Positions 50,874-59,303 of a stretch of 64,000 nucleotides of DNA are shown here, one piece after another. The notes under the pieces were generated by a model, which was not told the DNA's origin, made no database searches, and saw only the letters and a list, made by a program, of their open reading frames with translations. This stretch comes from Chloroflexota bacterium. GTDB lineage: Bacteria; Chloroflexota; Dehalococcoidia; JABGRK01. The translations under genes were made by a program, and so were the position numbers. The DNA lies in assembly GCA_018648325.1 (NCBI GenBank), contig JABGRK010000012.1, forward strand, positions 38,449 to 102,448. The letters run 5' to 3'. Numbering within the stretch: the first letter of the stretch is position 1; the number at the start of each line of letters is the position of its first letter.

Positions 50874-51089
50874 TTACTCTTCGCCGCTTTTTCTTGCTGT
50901 TACGTAGCTGGATGGGAGCTTGCTAGTAATGTCTTCCCTGGCTGCAAGTATTTGCTCAACGTACAGCGTATCTAAATCACGTGAGTAACCGCACTGCAGG
51001 CATTGTTCGTACCAGCCGTACATGTCTTTTTCTAGATATACATTTCCCTTGCATCGGGGGCAGTTTTTGTGCGTCCACTTCATTTTCAT
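50874..51089 (-). CDS. small zinc-ribbon protein, member 3 of a local trio
   Basis: 71 residues if started at ATG 51089 (AGGAG 11 bases upstream). CPRCKGNVYLEKDMYGWYEQCLQCGYSRD is the ribbon, written here only as its key pairs CPRC and CLQC. The overall layout matches the two plus-strand neighbours, but it is on the opposite strand. Function unknown. Confidence 0.65.
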   Translation of the reverse strand: MKMKWTHKNCPRCKGNVYLEKDMYGWYEQCLQCGYSRDLDTLYVEQILAAREDITSKLPSSYVTARKSGEE

Positions 51090-51205
51090 CTTTGTCTTTG
51101 CTCCTGCAAATTCTTCTTTATTTGTCCTAAAAACCAGATACAAAAAAGGCTTAAAGAAACGGCTTGAAACTGAATCCAAGGTTTCTTTGTGAGCCCTTTT
51201 TAAAA

Positions 51206-51484
51206 TTAGGTGCGTTTGCCTTTTCTAATCTCTAAAATGGCCTTTGCTCCGATAAGGTTTATCCCCTCGGTCTCAAGTTGGGTTACTTCTTTTATAATAT
51301 CGATGTCGGAGTCAGAAAAAAGACGTTGTCCTCCATCGGTTCTATCCGGGTTGAGTAGTCCTGCTGCTCCAAGTCTTCTGATGTGCTGAGGATGAGTCCC
51401 GGTAAGTTTTACTGCCACTGACATGGTGTACTTACCTATTTCGTGGTCCTCAGGTTTGCGATTTTGCCTACCGTTATTCTTCAT
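51206..51484 (-). CDS. MerR/HspR-like transcriptional regulator
   Basis: About 92 residues from ATG 51484 (the frame opens at 51529; no strong ribosome-binding site decides). The HTH region is YTMSVAVKLTGTHPQHIRRLGAAGLL, followed by GGQRLFSDSDIDIIKEV, typical of HspR-like members that repress chaperone genes. No chaperone gene is in the window, nor did I find a CTTGAGT-type HAIR box nearby. Confidence 0.85.
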   Translation of the reverse strand: MKNNGRQNRKPEDHEIGKYTMSVAVKLTGTHPQHIRRLGAAGLLNPDRTDGGQRLFSDSDIDIIKEVTQLETEGINLIGAKAILEIRKGKRT

Positions 51485-51789
51485 TAATCTGGATGACCTT
51501 GGATTATCAATTATTTCCCTTAATGCCAACTTTCTAGCTCACTACGGATATTACCATAGCTATTTATGCCTGTCAATAACATTTACAAAAGTTGTTAGCT
51601 ATTTTATCACTTGGCCTTGATTGCTGGGTAAACGGTGGCGTTTTAGATACGACAATGCATAAACGGGTGATATATATTGACAAAAGTGCAAGAAGTTTAA
51701 TAAAATGTCTTATAGGACATGTGTTTATATGGTCACAAGTTTGTTTGGGTGAGTGGATGGAATCAATAGAATTGCTGGAGAGTACATAG
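51485..51789. other. intergenic region with a plus-strand promoter
   Basis: 305 bases. The right half holds a promoter (TTGACA 51677-51682, 18-base spacer, TAAAAT 51701-51706) for the gene at 51790. The open frame at 51592-51789 overlaps this promoter and looks non-coding. Confidence 0.5.
51677..51706 (+). promoter_or_regulatory. sigma-70 promoter
   Basis: TTGACA, an 18-base spacer and TAAAAT, about 80 bases before ATG 51790. Confidence 0.6.
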
Positions 51790-52326
51790 ATGCCACCAAA
51801 AGATACTCAAGATCTTTTAACGCTTGAGGAAAACGATTATTTGCTTTCCATTAGCGATCCTGTTAAGGCTATTAATGAGTATATCTGGACTGTTGGTTTA
51901 ACTGCATTTGATTTACCTGAGTACAAACCTGGTGGCATATTGGGTAAGCTCAAGAAGTTGTTTAAGCGACACTACAAGTTATCGGCTGAATCGCCTCATC
52001 AGTATATCGAACGTGTTCTCCGAACATTCCATCTGTACGTCGATGATGTGAATGAAAATGGTGAGTGTTGGCTAATAGCTCAAAAGCGAGGGCTAAGCCT
52101 TCATTTCAGGCTTATATCACAACAGATGAAGATAGCTTCGCATAAAAGCACTATTTATACTCCTTCAGTAGATGATCCTGCATCGGTTATTGTTCGGGGC
52201 GAGGTTGCTACGCACCACAAATTGGTGAAACTTGTTTCATGTTCGCACGATGATCAATCAGATTGTCTTAAGCGGATGAGTGAGGTGCAGTTGCCTGAGT
52301 GCATCAAGATAGAACCTGGCAAATAA
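51790..52326 (+). CDS. hypothetical protein
   Basis: A 178-residue soluble protein; ATG 51790 has GGAGAG upstream. The N-terminal half has DPVKAINEYIWTVG and a basic segment (GKLKKLFKRHYKL); the C-terminal half looks like a small beta domain (ECWLIAQKRGLSLHFRLISQ, VIVRGEVATHHKLVKLV). No recognised family. It has its own promoter and stands alone. Confidence 0.65.
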   Translation: MPPKDTQDLLTLEENDYLLSISDPVKAINEYIWTVGLTAFDLPEYKPGGILGKLKKLFKRHYKLSAESPHQYIERVLRTFHLYVDDVNENGECWLIAQKRGLSLHFRLISQQMKIASHKSTIYTPSVDDPASVIVRGEVATHHKLVKLVSCSHDDQSDCLKRMSEVQLPECIKIEPGK

Positions 52327-52344
52327 AGCTTAGCTGGGTCGCAA

Positions 52345-52866
52345 TTAGGCTCCCTTTAGCAACCACTTGTAAATATCTCTGCCGTAGTCACATCCCAGGT
52401 TAATGGCTACATAGCTTACATCTTCATTCATTACACCGGTTAGTGGATATGTATTGCACACTTTTGGACTGACATCGTATATCTGGCATTGCCCGTCCGC
52501 ATAAAACATGCAGGGCAGCGAAATACACAAGGCATCTTTTTTCATAGGGTGTTTTACAAGTTTGGCCGATAGTTGTTCATAAGTGGTATTGGTTTTTTTG
52601 GCAATTGCTTTTAGCTCTTCTTGCCCTGCTATTATTGAGGGATTGTTGCCATCGATTGCGCTTGTTTTGCAGCAGTTCCCACACTGACGGCAGTGTGATA
52701 GCGCGAGTAGAGCCTCAATGTTTTGGTTATTAAAAGATATATCTACGATCGGAGCTGAATTGTCACTGACAAATGAATCAAATAGTTTAGTGAAGTCATC
52801 ATCGGTCCATGTGTTAACCGGCTTCATTTTGAGATACCCAAGTCCGTATTTATCCAAATCAATCAC
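52345..52866 (-). CDS. YkgJ-family cysteine-cluster protein
   Basis: 173 residues with the family Cys pattern: CRQCGNCCKTSAID near residue 57, CISLPCMFYADGQCQIYDVSPKVC in the second half, ending the metal-binding module. These proteins bind zinc or an iron-sulfur cluster; function unsettled. It stands alone, convergent with 51790-52326. Confidence 0.88.
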   Translation of the reverse strand: MIDLDKYGLGYLKMKPVNTWTDDDFTKLFDSFVSDNSAPIVDISFNNQNIEALLALSHCRQCGNCCKTSAIDGNNPSIIAGQEELKAIAKKTNTTYEQLSAKLVKHPMKKDALCISLPCMFYADGQCQIYDVSPKVCNTYPLTGVMNEDVSYVAINLGCDYGRDIYKWLLKGA

Positions 52867-53009
52867 AACTAAAAATCCTTGTATTTTATCTTACTATTGT
52901 ACGGTCTAAAGGGCTTATTAGGCAACTTTTTAAAGTGATGATTGAAGGATTTTAATGTTTAATATGGCTTATTTGTATATGGATGACCTGTTTTGTACTG
53001 AAAAGTGAC

Positions 53010-53047
53010 CGGGAGATTCCTTGGGATTGCAGTGGTGGAATCTCCCG
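53010..53047. repeat. perfect 11-bp inverted repeat
   Basis: CGGGAGATTCC (53010-53020) and GGAATCTCCCG (53037-53047) with a 16-base spacer. No T-run follows on either strand, so it is not a typical terminator. It lies in a gene-free stretch between 52866 and 53116. Confidence 0.7.
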
Positions 53048-53115
53048 ATCATTGGACTCTTAAAAGATCACTAATGAGTCGCTATTTATACGATATCATG
53101 TATTTCTAAATGACT

Positions 53116-53352
53116 TTAGCTATGTTGCTTAAGGAACTGAATAGCTCCTCTCATGGTCTCCAATGCATTGGCTAGATCTCTTACACTGTTTGCTGCCGGG
53201 GTAAACTGTTGCTCGATTTCCCGAACATTGTTTTTCACTGTGCTGAATGAGAAATATAAAACGATTGCTAAGACTAGGTTTAAGATGATAATCAGTGAAA
53301 AACTGGTTATCAGTTTTGTCTTTATTTTCATCTTATTCATACTTATACTCAT
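53116..53352 (-). CDS. short membrane protein resembling the N-terminus of a chemoreceptor
   Basis: 78 residues: basic start, one membrane segment (LITSFSLIIILNLVLAIVLYF), then a helix (VREIEQQFTPAANSVRDLAN) like the first helix of a four-helix-bundle methyl-accepting sensor. It stops where the second helix would begin and no HAMP or signalling domain follows in any frame. It is either a truncated chemoreceptor or a genuine small protein. GGGAG precedes the ATG. The 59-codon gene at 53379 lies just upstream. Confidence 0.5.
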   Translation of the reverse strand: MSISMNKMKIKTKLITSFSLIIILNLVLAIVLYFSFSTVKNNVREIEQQFTPAANSVRDLANALETMRGAIQFLKQHS

Positions 53353-53378
53353 GTCTAGGGCTCCCTTTTTAATTTATT

Positions 53379-53558
53379 TTATATGCTGTCGAAGGCGCCG
53401 CCTTTATCTTTGCCCAGTAGCCCCTCGACTTTGGCTCTGGACTTGGCAATTATCTGATCTTCCGATAATCCGTCTTTCATCCAGTAATCCACCTGTGCTG
53501 CGGTGGCCGGACCGAAAAACTGTCCCAGAAGATCCTTCACCTTGTCTGTTCTTACCAT
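53379..53558 (-). CDS. small hypothetical protein
   Basis: A 59-codon frame with a perfect GGAGGT eight bases before ATG 53558. The product (MVRTDKVKDLLGQFFG, then WMKDGLSEDQIIAKSRAKVEG) looks like a helical, charged, soluble protein; the DGLSEDQI segment resembles short SHOCT-like helices. It sits 26 bases upstream of the chemoreceptor-like fragment on the same strand, so they may form one transcript. Confidence 0.6.
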   Translation of the reverse strand: MVRTDKVKDLLGQFFGPATAAQVDYWMKDGLSEDQIIAKSRAKVEGLLGKDKGGAFDSI

Positions 53559-53979
53559 CGTGTTACCTCCTTAATTGTAAAATAATGCCTCTATTGTTCA
53601 TGCCTCTTCTTGTGCATGATTTATCTGGTTTTCGACTAGAACTTATATTGATAAAATTTAGAGAAATTTGAAAGTAGCAGCCGGTTAAAAAAAGTAAGCC
53701 AAAGAGGTCAATAAAAAATTACGCATGTATTAGTTATCACGTTTGAGTTCACAGGGCTATGTCATCTTTATCATTGTGTTTATCCACCTGCATTAGAATT
53801 TGCTTTTTTTGATTTTCTTTGAACTTGTATTTAGGGTACTAAAGCTATTGCATAATTTTGGAGTTCTGGTAGAATATACACTCATCTATAGGATTCATTG
53901 TTAACGGATGTGCAAGCAAGTCAAGGCAAAAAAAATGTTTTGTTGCTTGCAATCTATTTTTAAAGGAGGTGGCACGACA
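53559..53979. other. long leader region of the MBL gene with an inverted repeat
   Basis: 421 bases without a convincing gene. A promoter-like TTGCAT, 16 bases and TAGAAT lie near 53850-53877. GCAAGCAA (53912-53919) and TTGCTTGC (53943-53950) form an inverted repeat with a 23-base spacer just before the AAAGGAGGTGG of the MBL gene. Confidence 0.45.
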
Positions 53980-55083
53980 ATGCTGGGAGAAATAGTAGAG
54001 ATTAAAAAGAACCTGTGGATAGTTTATGGTGCTCCCCCAAAACATGCATCTAAGTCGCCTGATGTAGCCAACGCGATCGTATACAAGGCAGAGGATAGAC
54101 TATACGTAATTGATACTGGGGTGGGTCCGACTATGCGTCAGTCATTGGAGCGTGTGATTGAGTCGACGTATCCTATCTCCGAGTTTTATTTGTTGAATTC
54201 TCATTTGCATATAGATCATATTTGCAATAATAAGATCATTGATAACGTTCAGGCTGAGAAAAAACACCATTATGTTTCCGAAGCTGGTTTTGCCTCGCTT
54301 AATACCTATATATATGAAGGATTGCTGACGCTTGACGACTACTACGATCTTTTTAGCGGGTATTCCTATCCGTATAACATGAAAATGATGTTTTATAAGC
54401 TTACCAGGACGTTTCGGGGACATAAAAAAGCTATTGAAGCTTTCGTTAAAATGGGGGTCAAGAAGTATAAACCCGTACATACATCCCGCCATACTATGCA
54501 ACCTTTAGAGCTGCAGCCTGACAGTGAAGTGCTGATTGGAGACATAGCATGGAAGGGATGGGATCTTAATGATATTAAGGTGCTTGAGGTGCGTGGTCAC
54601 TCTCCTGATGAACTAATATTCTATATACCGGAGCATAAGTTCATATTTGCGGCTGACCTTACTCATGAGCTCATACCTATGTATCCTACTACTCATCGTG
54701 AACAAAGCATTGAGGGCATTCAGAGGTGTATTGCTATGGCCGGTGTTGGTGATATTGAGGCACTTGCCGATGGTCATCATCATAAGGTCTATACAACTTC
54801 TGCCGACGTGGTGGGGCGCCTGGAAAAACTACTTGCAAACAATCATCGTTTTATTGAGCTAATGGAGGGGATAGCCAGAGAAAGAGGCGCTTTGACAGTT
54901 GATGAAATGTATGAGGCGCTCAAAAACCGACAACACGATTCGGCTATTGAAGCCCATTTTAAATGGGATTTCCCTCGCTCGCCTTCAACACTTCGGTCGT
55001 TTATATGTACGTTGATGCTTGAGCTTGGATGGTCGGCTGAGGGTAAGCTCAGGGAGAAGCGATTCAGTCCGCCGACGAAGTAG
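53980..55083 (+). CDS. metallo-beta-lactamase-fold hydrolase
   Basis: 367 residues from ATG 53980 behind AAAGGAGGTGG; an open frame begins at 53908 but lacks such a site. The zinc motif is SHLHIDHICNN near residue 75, further ligands are plausible in RGHSPDELIFY, ADLTHE and ADGHHH. The C-terminal ~110 residues (ERGALTVDEMYEAL, LMLELGWSAEG) form an extra helical domain often seen in MBL hydrolases acting on thioesters or lactones. Substrate unknown. Confidence 0.88.
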   Translation: MLGEIVEIKKNLWIVYGAPPKHASKSPDVANAIVYKAEDRLYVIDTGVGPTMRQSLERVIESTYPISEFYLLNSHLHIDHICNNKIIDNVQAEKKHHYVSEAGFASLNTYIYEGLLTLDDYYDLFSGYSYPYNMKMMFYKLTRTFRGHKKAIEAFVKMGVKKYKPVHTSRHTMQPLELQPDSEVLIGDIAWKGWDLNDIKVLEVRGHSPDELIFYIPEHKFIFAADLTHELIPMYPTTHREQSIEGIQRCIAMAGVGDIEALADGHHHKVYTTSADVVGRLEKLLANNHRFIELMEGIARERGALTVDEMYEALKNRQHDSAIEAHFKWDFPRSPSTLRSFICTLMLELGWSAEGKLREKRFSPPTK

Positions 55084-55138
55084 AACGGTTAAACAAATAA
55101 GTGTGCCTCAGTTTCGGGTATCCTTTATATAAGCCGAA

Positions 55139-55169
55139 AAAATGCCGTTGCGACAAGCAGCGGCATTTT
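55139..55169 (+). terminator. intrinsic terminator of the MBL gene
   Basis: A stem of about 11 bp (AATGCCGTTGC / GCAGCGGCATT) with a 5-base loop and a T-run (TTTTCTTG). Confidence 0.85.
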
Positions 55170-55247
55170 CTTGTACAATCTTCAAACGGTATCAATCAGT
55201 TGCATTATAGGGCTGAATATGTTTGAGATTTTTGCAAAAGCCAAAAC

Positions 55248-55691
55248 CTATTGAGGTTTTATCACCAGTGTTGGTAGATGAGATTCTCTGATGACATGGT
55301 CAACCACGCTGCCCACGATAGCCCGTCTAATACCACTGTGACCATGTGTGGCAATTGCTATAAGGTCTATCTGGTTTTCGTGTGCATAATCTACAATGGT
55401 ATGTCCCGGTGTACCTCTTAGAGTGGCATAGTCTGTTTTGATATTTTCACTTTCAAGCTTTTTAACAATGCGTGAAAGATATTTTTTGGCCTCGTCCTCT
55501 TCAGCGTCTATCTGGTCATGCAATGCTGGTCCGGTTACTGACCCCGCCCCCGATATTACAGAGCTGGGTGAAGCAATCACCTGTAGCAGAGTTACACTGC
55601 TTTTTAATTTCTTGGCTTGTTCAATTGCAAAGGGAAGTATTTGCTCAGCAAGCTTAGAACCATCCAAACATACCAGTATTTTATTGAACAT
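55248..55691 (-). CDS. universal stress protein (UspA family)
   Basis: 147 residues from ATG 55691 (MFNKILVCLDGSKLAEQIL). The ATP-binding type signature is complete: RGTPGHTIVDYAHENQ, then GHSGIRRAIVGSVVDHVI. The frame opens at 55742, but that start would add an atypical N-terminus. It stands alone. Confidence 0.93.
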   Translation of the reverse strand: MFNKILVCLDGSKLAEQILPFAIEQAKKLKSSVTLLQVIASPSSVISGAGSVTGPALHDQIDAEEDEAKKYLSRIVKKLESENIKTDYATLRGTPGHTIVDYAHENQIDLIAIATHGHSGIRRAIVGSVVDHVIRESHLPTLVIKPQ

Positions 55692-56101
55692 GTGTTTATA
55701 AAACTCCTTTCGTGCATTGTGCATACGTGCTTTAAAGCGCAATTGTTAACTATTTTACACTATTAAGGCTTTGTTGTGCAGAGGGTGAAAAGAGCGTATC
55801 TGCATATTACCATGTTTTTGTATCAGCCAGATCAGGGAAAGCTATCACATTGCATGGGAGTAAATTATCAATTTGACGATGATATCGAACTTTTTAGGCA
55901 TATTTAACGTATATATAAGTGGGTAGATATAGATTGTCTCGTCACGTTTTCGTAAGGGCATGTCAGGAAAAGTAGAGGTATTTATATTAGATTGTATATA
56001 GAGATGAGGCGACTTCTTTTTAAAAAATACCTGACGTTTCTGCCCTACTCAACGTATATTAAGTAGGTAGGAATAAATTATAAGTTTCAGAAAGGAATAA
56101 T
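55692..56101. other. intergenic region, no gene seen
   Basis: 410 AT-rich bases between divergent UspA and B-box-like genes. It must carry both promoters, but no hexamer pair stands out and no hairpin is obvious. Confidence 0.4.
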
Positions 56102-56290
56102 ATGGGAAAGTGCCCCAATCATTCAGGAAGCGAGATCGACTTCAGATGTAAGTCTTGTGAGCGTGGTTTTTGTTTGCAGTGTATGGACACGATGAAGGGG
56201 CTTTTACTATGCCCCGATTGCAGGTGCAGATTGGCGGTCTATAAGATGTATCAGGATCACGACAGAGATCTTGAGGGCGCTTCGTATTAA
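56102..56290 (+). CDS. small B-box-like zinc protein
   Basis: 62 residues with a Cys/His series CPNHSG (Cys4, His7), CKSCERGFCLQC (Cys16, 19, 24, 27) and CPDCRC, the pattern of a prokaryotic B-box-type zinc finger. In larger homologues this finger precedes membrane segments; here it is alone. ATG follows AAAGG. Confidence 0.75.
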   Translation: MGKCPNHSGSEIDFRCKSCERGFCLQCMDTMKGLLLCPDCRCRLAVYKMYQDHDRDLEGASY

Positions 56291-56306
56291 TTGTCCATAA
56301 GTGTGA

Positions 56307-56555
56307 TTATTCTGTCTTTTCGACCTCAATAGTGCATTCGGTGATCAGCGCTGCAAACGCACCCAGGGCAGCAAGTACTGGCGCTACGATGATTCCAAGA
56401 GCGGCGACAGGTGCACCTATTGATAGCGGAATTTCAAGTAGTGTTTTTTCCTTGTGAATCAGGCGTATTTTTCTTATATTACCTTCATGTATCAATTCTT
56501 TCACTTTTTCTACCAGCCTACTGCCCGGTACAGTGAATCTCTCTTTGAAAGACAT
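56307..56555 (-). CDS. DUF4342-family protein
   Basis: 82 residues: SRLVEKVKELIHEGNIRKI, then IHKEKTLLEIPLSIG, then a hydrophobic hairpin (VAALGIIVAPVLAALGAFAALI) and TIEVEK, the whole DUF4342 pattern. ATG 56555 follows GGAGG. Function unknown in the family. Confidence 0.88.
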   Translation of the reverse strand: MSFKERFTVPGSRLVEKVKELIHEGNIRKIRLIHKEKTLLEIPLSIGAPVAALGIIVAPVLAALGAFAALITECTIEVEKTE

Positions 56556-56764
56556 ATACTACCTCCGCATGTTTTTTAATCTGCACCATTACAAATAGTA
56601 TCACATCAATTATATACACTTTGCCTCTTTTTGTTAAAGCCTCTTCATGTAAAATCGTTTGCATTCGGCATCTTACATAAGTACGCTTGCAACAGTTATT
56701 GCAAGCTATTAAAATGGTGTAACATCCCGATTGCACTGTGTAGAGTATCAGGAAGGATAACGCT

Positions 56765-57973
56765 ATTAAAAAATCCCAATCCCGCTCATTTTTATCAGGA
56801 TCGCTGTTTCTTTTTGCATTAGCACATCTTGCGCATCATCTGGTAACTTCCCTGCCGGAACCACTTGGCCCTTTTATTCGTGAGGAATTTCAATTGAACC
56901 TTGTCCAAGCGGGATGGATGATTTCTGCATTCAACATCTCATATGGCTTGGGGCAGCTTCCGGCAAGTTGGCTGGCCGGCCGTATTGGGCACCGTACACT
57001 TATCACCATAGGTATCTGCGGGGTAGCGCTGGTTGGATTTTTCATTGGTTTTTCTCAAACCTATACAATGTTGATCATCCTGCTTGTAATAATGGGACTG
57101 GTGGGTGGTGGCTATCATCCATCCGCATTGCCGCTGATTGCTCAATCGGTTAATGCAAAAATCCGTGGCCGGGCGCTGGGGTTACACCAGATAGGCGGTA
57201 GTAGCAGTTTCTTTCTGGTTCCACTAATTGGTGTTGCAATTGCCGGTGCCTGGGGATGGCGCGGCTCATTCATCGGTCTGGCCATACCTACGATGATATT
57301 CGGAATCATATTATATATACTACTTGTCCGAAATAAACGTACGGATACACATCAACCCGTGGCTGAAGATGATCATGATGAGATAACTGCTTCTTACGCC
57401 ACTGTGCGACATATTGTGGTGTTTATAATCTTGAGCACCATTCCCCATATAGTAGCTCATTCTGTAAAAGCGTTACTTCCTTACTTTATGGAATACAAAT
57501 TTGACTGGAGCGAAGGGTCATCGGGGGCTTTTCTAGCCATTTTTTACTCTACAGGTATTTTTGTAAGCCTCTTGGGTGGTTATCTTTCCGATCGTTTCGG
57601 GGCGGTGCGAGTTGTCGTGGTAATTTCTATCATTGGCGGTCTTGCGATTTATCTGCTTAATGTGGTTCCAGGCAGTTTCCTTGTAGGTGTAGTCACATTC
57701 ATAATCGGCACAGTGGTGCATATGCGAATGGTGGCATCATCGGCATATATCGTTGGCAGGACGGCGCCGCACCAAAGGGCGATGGTATTTGGAATCTACT
57801 TTGCTATAATGCAATCCAACTCTTCACTAACACAGGTAGTGGGCTGGCTCATTGAGAAGTGGAGCTATTCTACGGCTTTTGCCATTGCAGCTATTGCTAC
57901 AGTCGCTGTGACCGTAATATGCGCAATGCTTTTACGAGGCGGGCGTGATAATAACGTACATAACATTAAATGA
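56765..57973 (+). CDS. major facilitator superfamily transporter, likely ATT start
   Basis: The first canonical start (TTG 56894) would delete membrane segment 1, yet the frame is open back to a stop at 56741 and encodes that segment (LFLFALAHLAHHLVTSLPEP). ATT at 56765 sits seven bases after AGGAAGGA and would give MKKSQSRSFLSGS as a normal basic N-terminus. This makes a 402-residue, 12-segment transporter. MFS motif A-like GRIGHRT after segment 2 and LSDRFGAVR after segment 8 are present. The substrate is unknown. No ATG, GTG or TTG lies between the stop and TTG 56894 in this frame. Confidence 0.85.
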   Translation: MKKSQSRSFLSGSLFLFALAHLAHHLVTSLPEPLGPFIREEFQLNLVQAGWMISAFNISYGLGQLPASWLAGRIGHRTLITIGICGVALVGFFIGFSQTYTMLIILLVIMGLVGGGYHPSALPLIAQSVNAKIRGRALGLHQIGGSSSFFLVPLIGVAIAGAWGWRGSFIGLAIPTMIFGIILYILLVRNKRTDTHQPVAEDDHDEITASYATVRHIVVFIILSTIPHIVAHSVKALLPYFMEYKFDWSEGSSGAFLAIFYSTGIFVSLLGGYLSDRFGAVRVVVVISIIGGLAIYLLNVVPGSFLVGVVTFIIGTVVHMRMVASSAYIVGRTAPHQRAMVFGIYFAIMQSNSSLTQVVGWLIEKWSYSTAFAIAAIATVAVTVICAMLLRGGRDNNVHNIK

Positions 57974-58064
57974 TATCCGGTTGACAATGTTTTTATACTA
58001 GGATTATCAGACGCTATATCTCAAGTAGTTTGTCAACTACAAGCAGATGAAGGGGGATGTCGGC

Positions 58065-59303
58065 ATGAGCAAGAGCGAAACTGGCAAATTCAAACTGATC
58101 AAGGGTGGCACTTTAATTGATGGCACCGGAGCCGGACCTGTAAGCGGCGCTGATATTCTGATTGAAGGTTCGACCATTAAAGCCGTTGGAAAAGACCTCA
58201 ACTTTTCTCCTGAGGCTGAGATTATAGATGCAACCGGAATGACCGTCATGCCCGGACTCATTGATTCGCACGTACATTTCCGTGGAACCATGAAAGGCGG
58301 GGTACTGGAAAGGGTAATAAATCCGCGAGAGCTTGGCCTTATTCAATCGATCAGTGATGCCAAGACCATGCTGAACGCAGGTTATACCACGGCAAAGTGT
58401 TGCGGCAGCAGCAATGCGCTGTTTTTAAAGCAGGCGGTTGCCGAGGGCATCCTGTCGGGGGCACCTCGAATAGTTGCCGCCGGATATTGGCTTAGTCAGA
58501 CATTCGGTCATGCTGATGCACCGTATCTGCCGCTGGAATATGTCGATATACGAACAACAAAGCACCCTTCCAATGTATCCAATAGTTTGATATGTGATGG
58601 GGTAGACGAATGTATTAAGGCCACACGCTATGCATTAAGAGCAGGTGCGGATTTCATCAAGATAAGCACCACCGGTGGTTTTTCTTCGCTTGGAGACAGA
58701 CCGACGGATGTGCAATACAATCTGGATGAAATAAAAGCTATTGTTGATACTGCAGCGCAGGTTGGCAAGTATGTTACCGCACATTGTGAAATGTCGCTTA
58801 AGGCAGCTAAACAATCAATTATGGGTGGGGTTAAAACGGTGGATCACGCACTACTGACTGATGATGAGTGTATTGAGCTTGCAATGGAGAAAGACGTTGT
58901 ATTTGTATCAACAACTATCGTTTTCCGTAATGCGATTGAAGCGGGAAGAGACGTTGGTAAAAAACTGATGGATAGTTATAAGAGAATACACAAGGCTGGT
59001 GCAACACTGGCTACAGGTACGGATACTGGGCTTGGTGTCAATTCGTTTGGACAAAATGCACAAGAGCTTGAGCTTCTGGTAAAATATTGCGATTTTTCAC
59101 CTATGGATGCCATAGTTGCAGCAACGGCAAACGGCGCAAAAGCATGTTTTATTGGCGACAGCACCGGCACTATTGAACCGGGCAAGTACGCCGATATAAT
59201 AATAGTAAACGGCAATCCTCTTGAAGATATCACGATATTGCAAAACGCTGAAAATGTGGAGATGGTTATATTGGAAGGAAATATTGCGAAGCAGAACCAG
59301 TAA
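58065..59303 (+). CDS. amidohydrolase-family metal-dependent hydrolase
   Basis: 412 residues from ATG 58065 (GGGGG nine bases upstream; the frame opens at 58047). Layout of imidazolonepropionase/prolidase-like amidohydrolases: small beta domain (GGTLIDGTGAGPVSGADILI), first metal motif DSHVHFRG, the Lys/His residues in FIKISTTGG and AHCEMSLK, VDHALLTDDE, and the Asp in ATGTDTGLG. The C-terminal GTIEPGKYADIIIVNGNPLEDI closes the beta domain. Substrate probably a peptide- or lactam-like amide; not assigned. Confidence 0.92.
   Translation: MSKSETGKFKLIKGGTLIDGTGAGPVSGADILIEGSTIKAVGKDLNFSPEAEIIDATGMTVMPGLIDSHVHFRGTMKGGVLERVINPRELGLIQSISDAKTMLNAGYTTAKCCGSSNALFLKQAVAEGILSGAPRIVAAGYWLSQTFGHADAPYLPLEYVDIRTTKHPSNVSNSLICDGVDECIKATRYALRAGADFIKISTTGGFSSLGDRPTDVQYNLDEIKAIVDTAAQVGKYVTAHCEMSLKAAKQSIMGGVKTVDHALLTDDECIELAMEKDVVFVSTTIVFRNAIEAGRDVGKKLMDSYKRIHKAGATLATGTDTGLGVNSFGQNAQELELLVKYCDFSPMDAIVAATANGAKACFIGDSTGTIEPGKYADIIIVNGNPLEDITILQNAENVEMVILEGNIAKQNQ

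Noticed and set aside
51592..51789. 65-codon open frame upstream of 51790
   Set aside because: It covers the promoter of the next gene, has no ribosome-binding site and no protein-like composition.
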